The notes under the pieces are model-generated. The model was not told the DNA's origin and did not search any database. It saw only the letters and a program-made list of their open reading frames with translations. Shown here one piece after another: positions 1-8,467 of a DNA stretch of 35,158 nt (positions are counted from its first letter, which is position 1; each line of letters starts with the position of its first letter). The stretch covers positions 1 through 35,158 of the forward strand of contig CAZJDV010000015.1 in NCBI GenBank assembly GCA_964544865.1. The letters are read 5' to 3'. The stretch comes from CAZJDV01 sp964544865. GTDB taxonomy: Bacteria; Chloroflexota; Dehalococcoidia; Lucifugimonadales; CAJWER01. The translations under genes were made by a program, and so were the position numbers.

Positions 1-127
1 CTGGTTTTCCTACTGATGATTGGGTCTCACCTGCTCCTTTCTTGGGTACTCTACCCTTGTCCAGGAGCTCGCACCACTCTCCTTCTCTCGGGTCCTTCAG
101 CCCTCGGATGTGTCCCTTTTTCGCTGA

Positions 128-205
128 CCTTCTACAGGCGCCGCCATCAACGACGGGGTGGTCTACTTCGGCAGCAGCGATGGGTTCCTCTACGCCGTGC
201 GGTGA
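128..205 (+). pseudogene. C-terminal fragment of a PQQ-like beta-propeller repeat protein
   Basis: The reading AAINDGVVYFGSSDGFLYAVR followed by TGA (203-205) is a typical last blade of a PQQ-binding-like (PQQ-2/BamB-type) propeller, where the pattern is AV.DG.VY.GS.DG.LYA. An in-frame TGA at 125-127 cuts it off from anything upstream. Bases 1-130 are pyrimidine-rich, show no propeller coding and do not resemble the rest of the window. The fragment is therefore either the tail of a broken gene or a misjoined contig end. The family call rests on about 20 residues. Confidence 0.35.
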
Positions 206-274
206 GCCGCGCCGGACTCAGTCAACGGTAGCTAAGGGAATAACATACCGCGTCGAGACCTGCCGGACCGAATA

Positions 275-1297
275 CTAGGTCCGCTGGAATATCTGGAAGC
301 GGTGCCGGCGGGACTCGGTGACGTAGAGCCGGTCGCCGGCGTCGACGTGGACGGCCACGGGCTCCCAGAAGTAGGGCTCGGTCTGGGACGAGGCGCGGTA
401 AGGGTCGCTGAGGTGGGGGGGAAGCGCCGGGTACATGTTGGCGATGGCTCTCGTGTCCCTCTCGTCTGGGTTGGACTCCATGAACTCCTCGGTCCACTTC
501 GTCAGGGTCGCTTGCCCCCTGGACTTGTCCAGGTACCCGCCCTCCGGCGAGAGCAATTGGACCCGCTCGTTGCCCCAGTCCGCGACGTATACGAAACCTT
601 CGGAGTCCACCGCGACGCCGGCGGGCCGGTTGAACTGACCGTCGCCCTCGCCGCTCTCGCCAAAGCTGTGGACGAACTCGCCCTCGGCCGTAAAGCGCTG
701 GATGCGGTCGTTGCGCCAGTCGGCGACCCACACGTAGTCCTGGGAATCGACCTCGATCCCCCAGGGCATGTTGAACTCCCCCGGCCCGCTGCCGAAGCCG
801 CCCCAGTGCGTGATGTACTCGCCGTCCGGGGTGAACTTCTGGACGCGGTGGTTGTGCCGGTCCACGACGTAGGCGTTGTCCTCGGAGTCGAAGTCGATGC
901 CGGAGGGGCCGTTCAGCCGGCCCGGGGAATCGCCCTGCTCGCCCCACTTGCCCAGGAACGCGCCCTCAGTGTCGAATATGGAGATGCGGTGCAGGTGCTC
1001 GTCGGCGATGTATAGCCGGTCCCGGCCGTCGAATGCCATGTCCGTCGGCAGGTGAAGCTGCCCGTCGCCATCGCCGGGACCGTCGCCGAAGCTGCCTATG
1101 AAGTTCTCGTCCAGGTCGCAGATGCAGACCCGGTGGGCGCTCCGGTTTACGACGAAGATGCGGCCGTCGCTGCTGGTGGCCTGGGAATATGGGCTGAGGA
1201 AGCCCCGTCCCGCCACAAAGCGCCCGCCGGCGCTGATCATCCCTATGGTCTTGATGTATCCGAGGGTCTGGCGGGCCGTTGTGGTCTGGGCGGGCAT
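275..1297 (-). CDS. NHL-repeat beta-propeller protein
   Basis: The product is 340 aa and consists almost wholly of NHL repeats. Each blade has the pattern GxFxxPxGIxxDxxxxxYVxDxxNxRIQxF, for example GEFNMPWGIEVDSQDYVWVA followed by DWRNDRIQRF near residues 170-195. Five to six blades can be counted, enough for a closed propeller. No signal peptide is visible at the ATG chosen (MPAQTTTARQTLGYI). NHL propellers bind proteins, RNA or small ligands, and some (peptidyl-alpha-hydroxyglycine lyase type) are enzymes; nothing here fixes the function. It is the last gene of a minus-strand run after DUF1501 and DUF1800 genes, 54 bp behind the latter, so it is probably co-transcribed with them. Confidence 0.85.
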   Translation of the reverse strand: MPAQTTTARQTLGYIKTIGMISAGGRFVAGRGFLSPYSQATSSDGRIFVVNRSAHRVCICDLDENFIGSFGDGPGDGDGQLHLPTDMAFDGRDRLYIADEHLHRISIFDTEGAFLGKWGEQGDSPGRLNGPSGIDFDSEDNAYVVDRHNHRVQKFTPDGEYITHWGGFGSGPGEFNMPWGIEVDSQDYVWVADWRNDRIQRFTAEGEFVHSFGESGEGDGQFNRPAGVAVDSEGFVYVADWGNERVQLLSPEGGYLDKSRGQATLTKWTEEFMESNPDERDTRAIANMYPALPPHLSDPYRASSQTEPYFWEPVAVHVDAGDRLYVTESRRHRFQIFQRT

Positions 1298-1351
1298 GCA
1301 GAGTGCTCCTGTGAGGTGGACATGGATCGTCTGGGCACGCTCGGGCCCGGA

Positions 1352-2761
1352 TCAGGCCATCTGGAACTCGCGGGTGGACCCGATCAGTCCGAGCAGCTCC
1401 CCGACCCGCTTCTCGGACTCGTCCCGAACGTTGTTGTCCCGCAGGTCGACAGCGCCGCGCCTGGCCACGTGGGATACAAGGACCTCTCTGGTCTCGTCCG
1501 TTACGTCGATGGGCCCGATGACGTCCAGGCAGCGATCTACTAGCTCGTCCGGTGCCAGGGCGCCGCCGTTGTCGGAGCCGACGCGCTCGATGATGCGCTT
1601 GATACCGGGTAGCGACACGTTACCAAGCTCCTGGGCGACGAAATTGACGCGCTCTATCAGTGCGCCGCTCTCGATCCATTCCTCTCCCTCGTGCCAGCCC
1701 TCGACGCTGGGCGGACGCATTATGCCCTGGCCCATGAAGTAGGAGATGCCAGCCACCTTCTCGATCCCGAGGCTGGGCTCACGGTAACTGCCCGCCTGGC
1801 GGATCGCGCCTATGACCAGCTCGACCGGGGCCTTAACCCTGGCGAAGCGGGCAGCCTCCGACTTGAAGAAGTCGGAGTTGAATAGTGTGCGAAGGACGGA
1901 GCGGATCTCGTGGCCGGAGTCGAAATAGGACCGTATCATCTTCTCGACGACCCTCTCTCCATCCTTGTCCACTATGTCGGCGGCGAAGAACTGGAAGAGA
2001 CGGGTCGAGACGAAGCGCGCCGCGGCGGGCTGGCGAGATATGATCTCGACGATGTCTTCGCCATTGAACCGGCCCGTCTCGCCAAGAAAGGTCTTCTCGC
2101 CGTCGTCGTGGTCGTCGGCCCTGTACTCGAAGTGCCAGGCGATTCTGCCGAAGGGGGAGAAGGAGTCCTTGTTTGCCTTGACCGCCATGTACTCCACGTT
2201 GCCCAAGGTCCAGCCGGTGAACGCGCGGGCCGCCTCCTTCACGTCGGTCTCGGTGTAGGACCCGATGCCCAACGAGAAGAGCTCCAGCAGCTCACGTCCG
2301 TAGTTCTCGTTGACGGTGCCTTTGTGGTTGTCGTTGTTGTCGAGCCAGAAGATCATCGCCGGGTCCCTGGACAGCTCGACGAGAAGGTCCCCAAAGCTCC
2401 CCAGCGCGAACCGGCGCAGTGTCTCGATCTGGTTGAGTATGGACCTGGAGTTGTTGGTCTTGGAGTATGCGGTCGCGAAGAGGCTGTGCCAGAAGAGGGT
2501 GATCTTCTCCTCCAGGGGGCACCGGGTGGTGATCATGCGGTACATCCACTTGGCCGCCGCGCCATCCGACCCCTCGTCCAGGGCGTGGTGGAGGCGCCGG
2601 ATGATATCGTCATGCATGACCTGCGGGTCGCCGGGGTGCAGAAGCTCCTCCACGACGGACTCGTAGCCCCGTGACACGTACGTCTCAAGCTCGTCGCGAG
2701 TCGCGCTGAAGCCCGCGCGCCGCATGAGGTGGGCCATCAACGCGATATCGTGGCTGCTCAT
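1352..2761 (-). CDS. DUF1800 family protein
   Basis: The product is 469 aa, a usual length for DUF1800. The N-terminus (ALMAHLMRRAGFSATRDELE) has the family's characteristic HLLRRAGFGxxxxE start. The middle carries FWHSLFATAYSK, ENYGRELLELFSLGIGSYTE and EAARAFTGWTLG, which are hallmark blocks, and GQGIMRPPSVEGWHEGEEWI lies near residue 345. The biochemical function of the family is unknown. DUF1800 genes very often sit beside DUF1501 genes, as here, where the DUF1501 gene is 71 bp upstream on the same strand. No signal peptide is seen, although DUF1501 partners are often exported. The family call is firm; the role is not known. Confidence 0.93.
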   Translation of the reverse strand: MSSHDIALMAHLMRRAGFSATRDELETYVSRGYESVVEELLHPGDPQVMHDDIIRRLHHALDEGSDGAAAKWMYRMITTRCPLEEKITLFWHSLFATAYSKTNNSRSILNQIETLRRFALGSFGDLLVELSRDPAMIFWLDNNDNHKGTVNENYGRELLELFSLGIGSYTETDVKEAARAFTGWTLGNVEYMAVKANKDSFSPFGRIAWHFEYRADDHDDGEKTFLGETGRFNGEDIVEIISRQPAAARFVSTRLFQFFAADIVDKDGERVVEKMIRSYFDSGHEIRSVLRTLFNSDFFKSEAARFARVKAPVELVIGAIRQAGSYREPSLGIEKVAGISYFMGQGIMRPPSVEGWHEGEEWIESGALIERVNFVAQELGNVSLPGIKRIIERVGSDNGGALAPDELVDRCLDVIGPIDVTDETREVLVSHVARRGAVDLRDNNVRDESEKRVGELLGLIGSTREFQMA

Positions 2762-2832
2762 TGCCTATGCCTCCGAAGCCGGGGGCTGAGGGTTGGACTG
2801 AAAACCTAACACCTAGCACCCAAAACCCGTCT

Positions 2833-3981
2833 CTAGCTCTCGATGAGTTCGAAATGCTCGAATCGCCCGTTCACGATGGGCGGCGCCTCGATCTCGAGCC
2901 ACTGCTCGAGAATGGAGCTGTAGGTCATCCGAAAGTCATTGTTGTAGCGCAGGTCGCCCTCGAACTGGTCCTTCTTCTCAAGCGAGGGGTACTCGCCGTA
3001 CATCCCACCCTCTACCGAGTTGCCTACGAGGAAGGCGACCCCGCCAGAGCCGTGGTCCGTGCCTGAGCCGTTGTCGCGGATGCGCCGCCCGAACTCCGAG
3101 AACATGAAGATGATCGTGTCGTCGTCCAGGCCGTGCTCGGTGATGTCGTCCCAAAAGTCCCCCACGGCCCTCGCCGTGTCCTGCCAGAGCAGGTCGTGCT
3201 TGAATATCTCGCCGGAGTGGGTGTCGAAGCTCCCGTACTGGGTGTGAAAAATGCGGGTCCCGAGACCGGCGAACATGACTTTCGCGGCGTTTTTCAGGTC
3301 CGTGCCGATGGGGTTGTCGCCGTACTCGACCGAAGACGAGTACCTCTCGGGGGCCAGCCCGAGCATGTCGGCGCCCTTAAGGGCGGAGGCGCCGGTCTGT
3401 CCGAGGAAGTCCATCACCGCGTCCTTGCCCTTTGCGCCGTACATCTTGGCGAAGGACTCGACGGCGTATTTCCTCAGGTGCGCTTCCTCCATGTCGGGAA
3501 ACAGGCCGTAGGTGTCCAGGTCGCCCACGGAGGCGACCTGGACGCCCTTCAAGCCCATGGAGCGAGGCAGGCCACGCCCGAAATTGACGCCGGTGAGGAC
3601 GTTCTCAGACCTCGGGTCCAGCTCCCGTATCACCCGGCCAAGCCAGCCTTCGGTGCCAATCTCCTCCGGCAGCGCCGTGTGCCAGATGTCCATCGAACGG
3701 AAGTGGGAGCGGTTGGGCTCCGGGTAGCCGATGCCGTGGATGATAGCGACCTTGCCCTCGTCCCACAGCCGCTTGATCGGCTCGAGGTCTGGCCGGAACC
3801 CGATCTCGTCGTCGATCTTCAATATGCGCTCGGGATCGTGGGCGATGGTGGGCCGGTGGTCGTAATAGAGGCCGTTCTCGTAGGGGACGACGGTGTTGAG
3901 GTAGTCATTCCCGCCCGAGAGCTGCAGCACCACAAGGTTGCGGTGCTTCGCACCCCCGTTCTGGCCGTTGCTTGATTCCAC
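2833..3981 (-). CDS. DUF1501 family protein
   Basis: The product is 382 aa. The start RNLVVLQLSGGNDYLNTVVP matches the DUF1501 opening (LVxLxLxGGNDGLNTVVP). Further family blocks are GIGYPEPNRSHFRSMDIWHT, RIFHTQYGSFDTHSGE and IIFMFSEFGRRIRDNGSGTDHG followed by GSGGVAFLVG. These include the metal-ligand-like Asp and His positions of the alkaline-phosphatase/sulfatase-like fold to which the family is related. DUF1501 proteins usually carry a twin-arginine signal; the start here (MESSNGQNGGAKHRN) has none, so it may be cytoplasmic or the start may be further upstream. It precedes the DUF1800 and NHL genes on the same strand and probably heads that operon. Confidence 0.92.
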   Translation of the reverse strand: MESSNGQNGGAKHRNLVVLQLSGGNDYLNTVVPYENGLYYDHRPTIAHDPERILKIDDEIGFRPDLEPIKRLWDEGKVAIIHGIGYPEPNRSHFRSMDIWHTALPEEIGTEGWLGRVIRELDPRSENVLTGVNFGRGLPRSMGLKGVQVASVGDLDTYGLFPDMEEAHLRKYAVESFAKMYGAKGKDAVMDFLGQTGASALKGADMLGLAPERYSSSVEYGDNPIGTDLKNAAKVMFAGLGTRIFHTQYGSFDTHSGEIFKHDLLWQDTARAVGDFWDDITEHGLDDDTIIFMFSEFGRRIRDNGSGTDHGSGGVAFLVGNSVEGGMYGEYPSLEKKDQFEGDLRYNNDFRMTYSSILEQWLEIEAPPIVNGRFEHFELIES

Positions 3982-4147
3982 TGTTCCCTCCCGGGGTGGA
4001 GTAGGGCCCCTCCAGGCCCAAATCCGACCGAGGAAGGCTTGCGAAATAAGCTACACCATCGGCGTCCCGGGAGCAAGTGGCGGCCAGATGGGATAGGGGC
4101 GCAGTGGGCCTGTGCTCCGGGATGGCATGGCGGCTCCGCGCACCCCC

Positions 4148-5536
4148 TTAAGCGTATGGACCGAGGTGGAGGCGTATTTCCAAGAGATCCTCCTCGGTGG
4201 GCAGTGGTATCCGTAGCAAGCCCGAACGAAGGCTGTGGTGGCCAGTCGGACCAGTCTGGGAGGAAACGTGGCCTCCAGTTTCGCCTGGAACTCGACCGGC
4301 GTTTCCCAGGCGGGTCGTGCGATCCTCCTTGACTCGGCCAGTGTCAGGAACTCGTAGTAAATCCTGAGCGCCTCCACGACGAGGGGCTCGCCCTCAGGCA
4401 GGCTGAACGGATGATGTTTGCCCCGCCGCCAGCTTTCGGGCAGAAGGCCGAACAATAGCCTGGCCACGTCGTAAAGCGGGTTGGCCTCCACTCGGATGGA
4501 TTCCCGGTCTACGTCTAGTTCCCATTGTGGCGTCTGCCGCCTCCCCACTATCAGCGAAAGGGCGAATACGGCGGCGGCGAGCAGTATGATGACCACGATC
4601 CATATCGTGACCTCGGTCGCCTGGGATACCTGCCAGTCCTCCGCCGCTTCCCGGAGTTGTATCATGGACTCGTCGAGTTCTCGAATGTCACCTTGCGGGT
4701 CCGGTTGCCATAGCCCCATCAGCCACTCGAATAGAACCCCGACGGGCCGCGCGATGAGGGCGATGATCGGCAACAGCACGTTGTCGAAGATGAAGAGCCA
4801 GATTTCCAAAACCATGCGCCCAATGAATGCCAGCCAGCTACCCGGCACCTGGCCGAATGCAGAGACGATGGCCAGCACGGGTACCATGGAAGCGCCGATG
4901 AGCACGGGCCATGTGCCGCGGCCGGCGTCGCCGCTCGACGCCGGCCGCAGATGGCCCACACTCAGACCAGCGAAACCCGACACGACGAATATGAACATCG
5001 TGGGGTAGAGGTCGAGGTTGACCGAGCTCAACGAGTCCACAATGCGGCACAAGCGATCGTGACCACTCCTCGCTTGAAGGTATCCACTATGGTCCCAACG
5101 GGGTTGCTTGACGAGGCCAGCACCAGGCCTCTCCACCACAGGACGAGGGCCATCAAGCTGCCGACGACGGCCCTGAAAGTGAACTCGGAGCCGACCGGAT
5201 CGGCCACGGACATCACGTGTCTGGCCCACATGACATCGAACCCGCGCGTGGCGGGGTCGACCTGATTGGCGACGACGAGGTACAAGACCGTTAACCCAGC
5301 CGCCGTCTGGAACGCATTGGACACCGAGGGGGCATCGCGACGAGTTGGCCAGCTCGCCTAATCATGGCTGAGACGGCGAGAACCGTGAGGGCGGAGGGCC
5401 AGGTCATCGGACTCCCGACGCCGCCTCCGAGCCCTGCCTTGAGCAGGATACCGACAATGCCAAAGGCGGCAAAGAGCCAGGCGCTCTGGGCGACCGCCGC
5501 GGCCACCAGAATCCACCTCTGCTGCGCTCTACTCAT
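4148..5536 (-). pseudogene. DUF4129-type multi-pass membrane protein, broken by three frameshifts
   Basis: Three consecutive frames join into one membrane protein. Residues from ATG 5536 (QQRWILVAAAVAQSAWLFAA) pass into VSNAFQTAAGLTVLYLVVAN near 5325-5345, then into VDSLSSVNLDLYPTMFIFVV near 5040-5060. About six hydrophobic segments are visible, and the C-terminal soluble part (EALRIYYEFLTLAESRRIAR, PWETPVEFQAKL) is typical of DUF4129. A third shift near 4200, at a short C run, would convert the tail to PTEEDLLEIRLHLGPYA and a TAA at 4148. Family members are often encoded with MoxR ATPase and DUF58 genes; those are not seen here. The gene is either inactive or carries sequencing indels. The reconstructed length is about 460 aa. 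Confidence 0.6.
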
Positions 5537-5910
5537 CGACCAGCCTCACCACGAATATGACTGCGCGGTCTCAAGCATCTCACCGATGTCGCGGCCACCA
5601 ATACGGTGATCCCAGGCTTGTCCTCGAGACCGATATTTTATCGCAATCGGCGTGATGCCTCAAAGCCGTGCGGGCCCATCGTCGCGTTCAATGCCTGTTC
5701 GGAGCGATTGCTCACTTGGGGCGCCCCTATGGTCCGGCGGCGGATTGTGTAGTCCAGGTGCAGCGTCATCATTGCGACGCGAAGACAGTCGGTGTCCGCG
5801 GCATCCTGCGTCGGAGGGTGCCGCGGGGGCTATCCTCTATTGGGCCGGACCTGGGAAATCCGCGTCGTCTCGAGGCCGCGTGCTATAATCCTGATGCGCT
5901 TGGAGCCCAT
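5537..5910. other. Gene-poor stretch between divergent loci
   Basis: No convincing gene is seen in these 374 bp. A short open tail on the minus strand just upstream of the DUF4129 gene could be the ruined end of a former upstream gene, but I recognise no family. A TATAAT at 5884-5889 on the plus strand lies 22 bp before the ATG at 5911 and could be a -10 box of the kinase/regulator relic; no good -35 is visible at the right distance. Confidence 0.4.
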
Positions 5911-6455
5911 ATGGACAGCACGGAGTTGCAATCGGTAATAGCTCCGAGAAATCCGCGGCGAAGGAGCTCGCCGGCCTGAGAGCCGAGGTCGAGCGTCTGC
6001 GAGGCCAACTCTCCCAGCTCGGCGACCTCGGCGGCAGAATCGCCTCCAGTCTCGACCTCCCAGACGGACGCAGCATCCCAACGCCGGTGAATGCGTCGCC
6101 GATATACTCAGCGGATAACGAGATCACGGGAGCGATCGCGGTGGTCCAGGACATGACGCCGCTGGAGGATATGGAGAAGCTGCGCAGCGAGTTCCTGGGC
6201 ATGGTGAGCCACGAGCTCCGTACGCCCCTGACGGCGACCGAGGACAAGCTGCTCTACGAGCTGGCGACCAACGCGGGGAGAGTGCTGCCCCACGACCAGA
6301 TTCTACAGCGCGTTTGGGGACCGGAGTACTCCGGCGAGGCCCAGCTCGTCCGCGCGTTCATCCGCAATTTGAGACGCAAGCTGGGCGACGACGCACTGCA
6401 CCCCAAGTACATCTTCACCGAGCCGCAGGTCGGCTATCGCATGGCCGCGCGCTAG
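5911..6455 (+). pseudogene. Relic of a PAS/GAF histidine kinase fused by deletion to a response-regulator winged helix
   Basis: From ATG 5911 the reading MDSTELQS must shift by one base near 5935 to continue as NSSEKSAAKELAGLRAEVER, a coiled coil. It then runs to the end (TAG 6453) in one frame. After RIASSLDL the frame jumps to PDGRSIPTPVNASPIYSADN, a PAS segment; the GAF domain usual between these parts is missing. The PAS runs into a HisKA H-box (FLGMVSHELRTPLTA, His at the phosphorylation position). Immediately after LTA comes TEDKLLYELATNAGRVLPHD and an OmpR/PhoB-type winged helix (RVWGPEYSG, IRNLRRKLGDD, VGYRMA). The kinase ATPase domain and the receiver domain are absent. LTP/TE is a motif shared by the kinase and regulator ends, which fits an in-frame deletion between adjacent genes. 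Confidence 0.65.
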
Positions 6456-6652
6456 TTTTCTCACCCGACCCATCAAGCCAGCCGTGACCGGGCCCTAATT
6501 CAATATCCGTTCCCACGATGCTATCTTCACGCGTTCTTCATGCCGAGCCGCCCTTGCTTCACGTCCTGCGCACGCCCCTTCGTCGACAATAAGGATCGCA
6601 AGAGAAGGGCACACGACCCAGCAACGGGCCGGGGTCGTAGGGAGGAGCGATA

Positions 6653-6865
6653 ATGATATGGTACAAGTCTTGCTTTAGATGCGAACGAGGCGATGTCGTC
6701 GAGGGGAAGGATATGTGGAGTCCGTACATCATCTGCCTTCAATGCGGATATCTCAAAGACCTGGATGTCCCCCGTAGGGCACGCGTCTCCGTCGAAGACC
6801 GGTCCAAGGAAATGGAGCAGGCCGCCTTGCCGCCTGACCCGCCTGACCGCGCCACGGCTCTGTAG
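6653..6865 (+). CDS. Small zinc-ribbon-like protein
   Basis: The product is 70 aa. A strong ribosome site (GGGAGGAG) stands 5 bp before the ATG, which supports a real gene. Two CXXC knuckles, CFRC at residues 7-10 and CLQC at about 29-32, are spaced 18 residues apart as in a rubredoxin-like or zinc-ribbon fold. The charged tail (VEDRSKEMEQAALPPDPPDR) looks disordered. Possible roles are metal binding or a small regulator; I cannot name a family. It stands alone between the kinase/regulator relic and the cytochrome gene. Confidence 0.65.
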   Translation: MIWYKSCFRCERGDVVEGKDMWSPYIICLQCGYLKDLDVPRRARVSVEDRSKEMEQAALPPDPPDRATAL

Positions 6866-7066
6866 GTTTAATGACCGCCAGCGTCCGGTGCGAACCGGCT
6901 CGCTCGAGTGATCGTAGTACCATCAGACGACGCATGAAGCGAAAGCCGCGCGAGGTCGTTCCATAGTATAAGAGGATTCCTGGACGGCGAGTGACAGGTA
7001 CGGGAAAAGGCGGCTGATCATCGATTCCCGTGGGTGGCACGAGGACTTGAAAGATACCCTTCAGCG

Positions 7067-7549
7067 ATGAGGCGAGCCAGGATTTCCGCAGCGGTCCTGC
7101 TCGCCATTCTCGTAGCGGCATGTGGCACGGGGGAGAGGCCGTCACCGCGGAGCGGATTCGAGATATACGCGGCGAACTGCGCCAGTTGCCACGGCGATGT
7201 GGCGACCGGCGACGGAGCGATTGACGGGACGCCGATTCACGGCCCAGCCGGCCACACGTGGCACCACCCTGACGGACAGCTAGTCGACATCATCCTGGGC
7301 CGGAACCCCTCCCACGGCAGAACGGTGCCTGTGTTTGCGGACACCCTTACGGACCAGGAAGTTGAAACCGTGCTCGCCTATCTGAAAACCGGCTGGGCCC
7401 CCGCCAGTTGGAGATCCAGAAAGGCATCAGCAGCCGATACGGCGGAAACGCCAGCGGTCACGCATGGCCACTTACGACCACGGTCGGCAGCCAGGCCGTT
7501 GCGGGCCGCCGGAGTGGTCACGAGCCGCGGCCAAGGCCCCGCTTCTTGA
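7067..7549 (+). CDS. Class I cytochrome c, membrane-anchored lipoprotein
   Basis: The product is about 160 aa. The N-terminus (ARISAAVLLAILVAACG) is a lipoprotein signal with lipobox VAAC, so Cys19 is probably lipidated. The heme-binding motif CASCH follows in YAANCASCHGDVATGDGAID, and the C-terminal helix is QEVETVLAYLKT. The loop that normally supplies the axial Met reads GRTVPVF, with Val where Met is usual. The ATG at 7067 is chosen over one at 7034 because it gives the lipobox signal. At 7395-7402 a C5 run may hide a missing base: one extra C would give PRQLEIQKGISSRYGGNA, a more natural continuation of the helix. The 3' end overlaps the convergent PHP gene. Confidence 0.75.
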   Translation: MRRARISAAVLLAILVAACGTGERPSPRSGFEIYAANCASCHGDVATGDGAIDGTPIHGPAGHTWHHPDGQLVDIILGRNPSHGRTVPVFADTLTDQEVETVLAYLKTGWAPASWRSRKASAADTAETPAVTHGHLRPRSAARPLRAAGVVTSRGQGPAS

Positions 7550-8180
7550 GCCTGGTAAGCGTGGTAGCCACGTGGATCAGCGGACTCATGCGGCGGCCGA
7601 CGATCCTGCCCTGGCGCAGCGCTCGAATGAAGTCTCCCGGCGTCCCGTCGAACTCAGGCATCTCCACGTAGGTCCGTCCTAGTTCGATGGCGGTGTGGGC
7701 GTCGCTGACGCCGGATGTCAGCTTCCCGTGCTCCCTGGCCAGCTCCGCCGCTTTGCGGTCGGCGGCGGCCAGGTTGTTGCGCGAGTTGAACGCCTCAACG
7801 ATATCGGCGTGGGGGATGATCTCTTCGAGGGCGTCACGATTAATGACGTGCCGCCTGAAGCGGTCGAAGGGATGGGGGATGGATACGATGCCGCCCTGTT
7901 CTTTGATGCGTCTCACGGTTTCGAGGGCGGAGAGCCCGCCGGGAATGGTCTCCTGCAGGAACAGCCCCGTGATCTCGCCCTCGGAGGACCCGACCTCCTC
8001 GGCGATGATAACGGTAAACGGGGCGATTCGCCGTGCCGCGAGAGAGCCCTCGATGGTATCGTGATCGGTGACCGCGATACAGCTCAAGCCGACCTTGACG
8101 CACCGCTCAACGAGCCGCTCGGGGGCCATCTCGGAGTCCGGCGAGAAGCTGGTGTGTATATGGAGGTCGGTCCTTATCAG
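7518..8180 (-). CDS. PHP-domain metal-dependent phosphoesterase
   Basis: The product is about 220 aa if it starts at 8180. RTDLHIHTSFSPDSEMAPER opens it with the first PHP motif (HxH), and IAVTDHDTIEGS, GIVSIPHPFDR and TSGVSDAHT give the remaining metal-binding His and Asp motifs. It is likely a phosphoesterase of the RNase AM/YciV-like group acting on nucleotides or RNA ends. No ATG, GTG or TTG lies near the beginning of the domain. CTG at 8180-8178 overlaps the TGA of xseB (CTGA) and has GGAGGA 5 bp before it, so I take CTG as the start. An ATG at 8291 would require a long overlap inside xseB. It is the last gene of the xseA-DUF4389-xseB run. Confidence 0.85.
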   Translation of the reverse strand: MIRTDLHIHTSFSPDSEMAPERLVERCVKVGLSCIAVTDHDTIEGSLAARRIAPFTVIIAEEVGSSEGEITGLFLQETIPGGLSALETVRRIKEQGGIVSIPHPFDRFRRHVINRDALEEIIPHADIVEAFNSRNNLAAADRKAAELAREHGKLTSGVSDAHTAIELGRTYVEMPEFDGTPGDFIRALRQGRIVGRRMSPLIHVATTLTRLKKRGLGRGS

Positions 8181-8455
8181 GACTCGTCCTCCGGCTCCGC
8201 TCGCTCCTCCTGGGGCAGCCGCATCTGCTCGCCGTAGGCCGTCTGGACCTGGGTTATCCTCAGCTCGGCCGTGGCCAGCATCTCGCTGCATACGCGGGCC
8301 AGCTTCATGCCCTGCTCATAGAGGCGTGTGGCTTCGGCAAGCGGCACGTCACCCGCCTCCAATGCCTCCACCGTCTCGTCCAGCCGGGCGATGGCCTGCT
8401 CGAAGGTCAGGTCGTCGATACCTGGACTCTTTTTCTTGCGCTTGCCGCTTCCCAT
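8177..8455 (-). CDS. xseB: Exodeoxyribonuclease VII small subunit
   Basis: The product is 92 aa. The core LTFEQAIARLDETVEALEAG followed by DVPLAEATRLYEQGMKLARV is the standard XseB signature of two long antiparallel helices. The Lys-rich N-terminus and acidic tail (EERAEPEDES) flank the fold. XseB binds the long C-terminal helices of XseA to form exonuclease VII, which degrades single-stranded DNA in both directions. xseA lies upstream on the same strand, separated by a DUF4389 gene. The TGA stop overlaps the proposed CTG start of the PHP gene. Confidence 0.95.
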   Translation of the reverse strand: MGSGKRKKKSPGIDDLTFEQAIARLDETVEALEAGDVPLAEATRLYEQGMKLARVCSEMLATAELRITQVQTAYGEQMRLPQEERAEPEDES

Positions 8456-8467
8456 AGCTGGCAGGAC

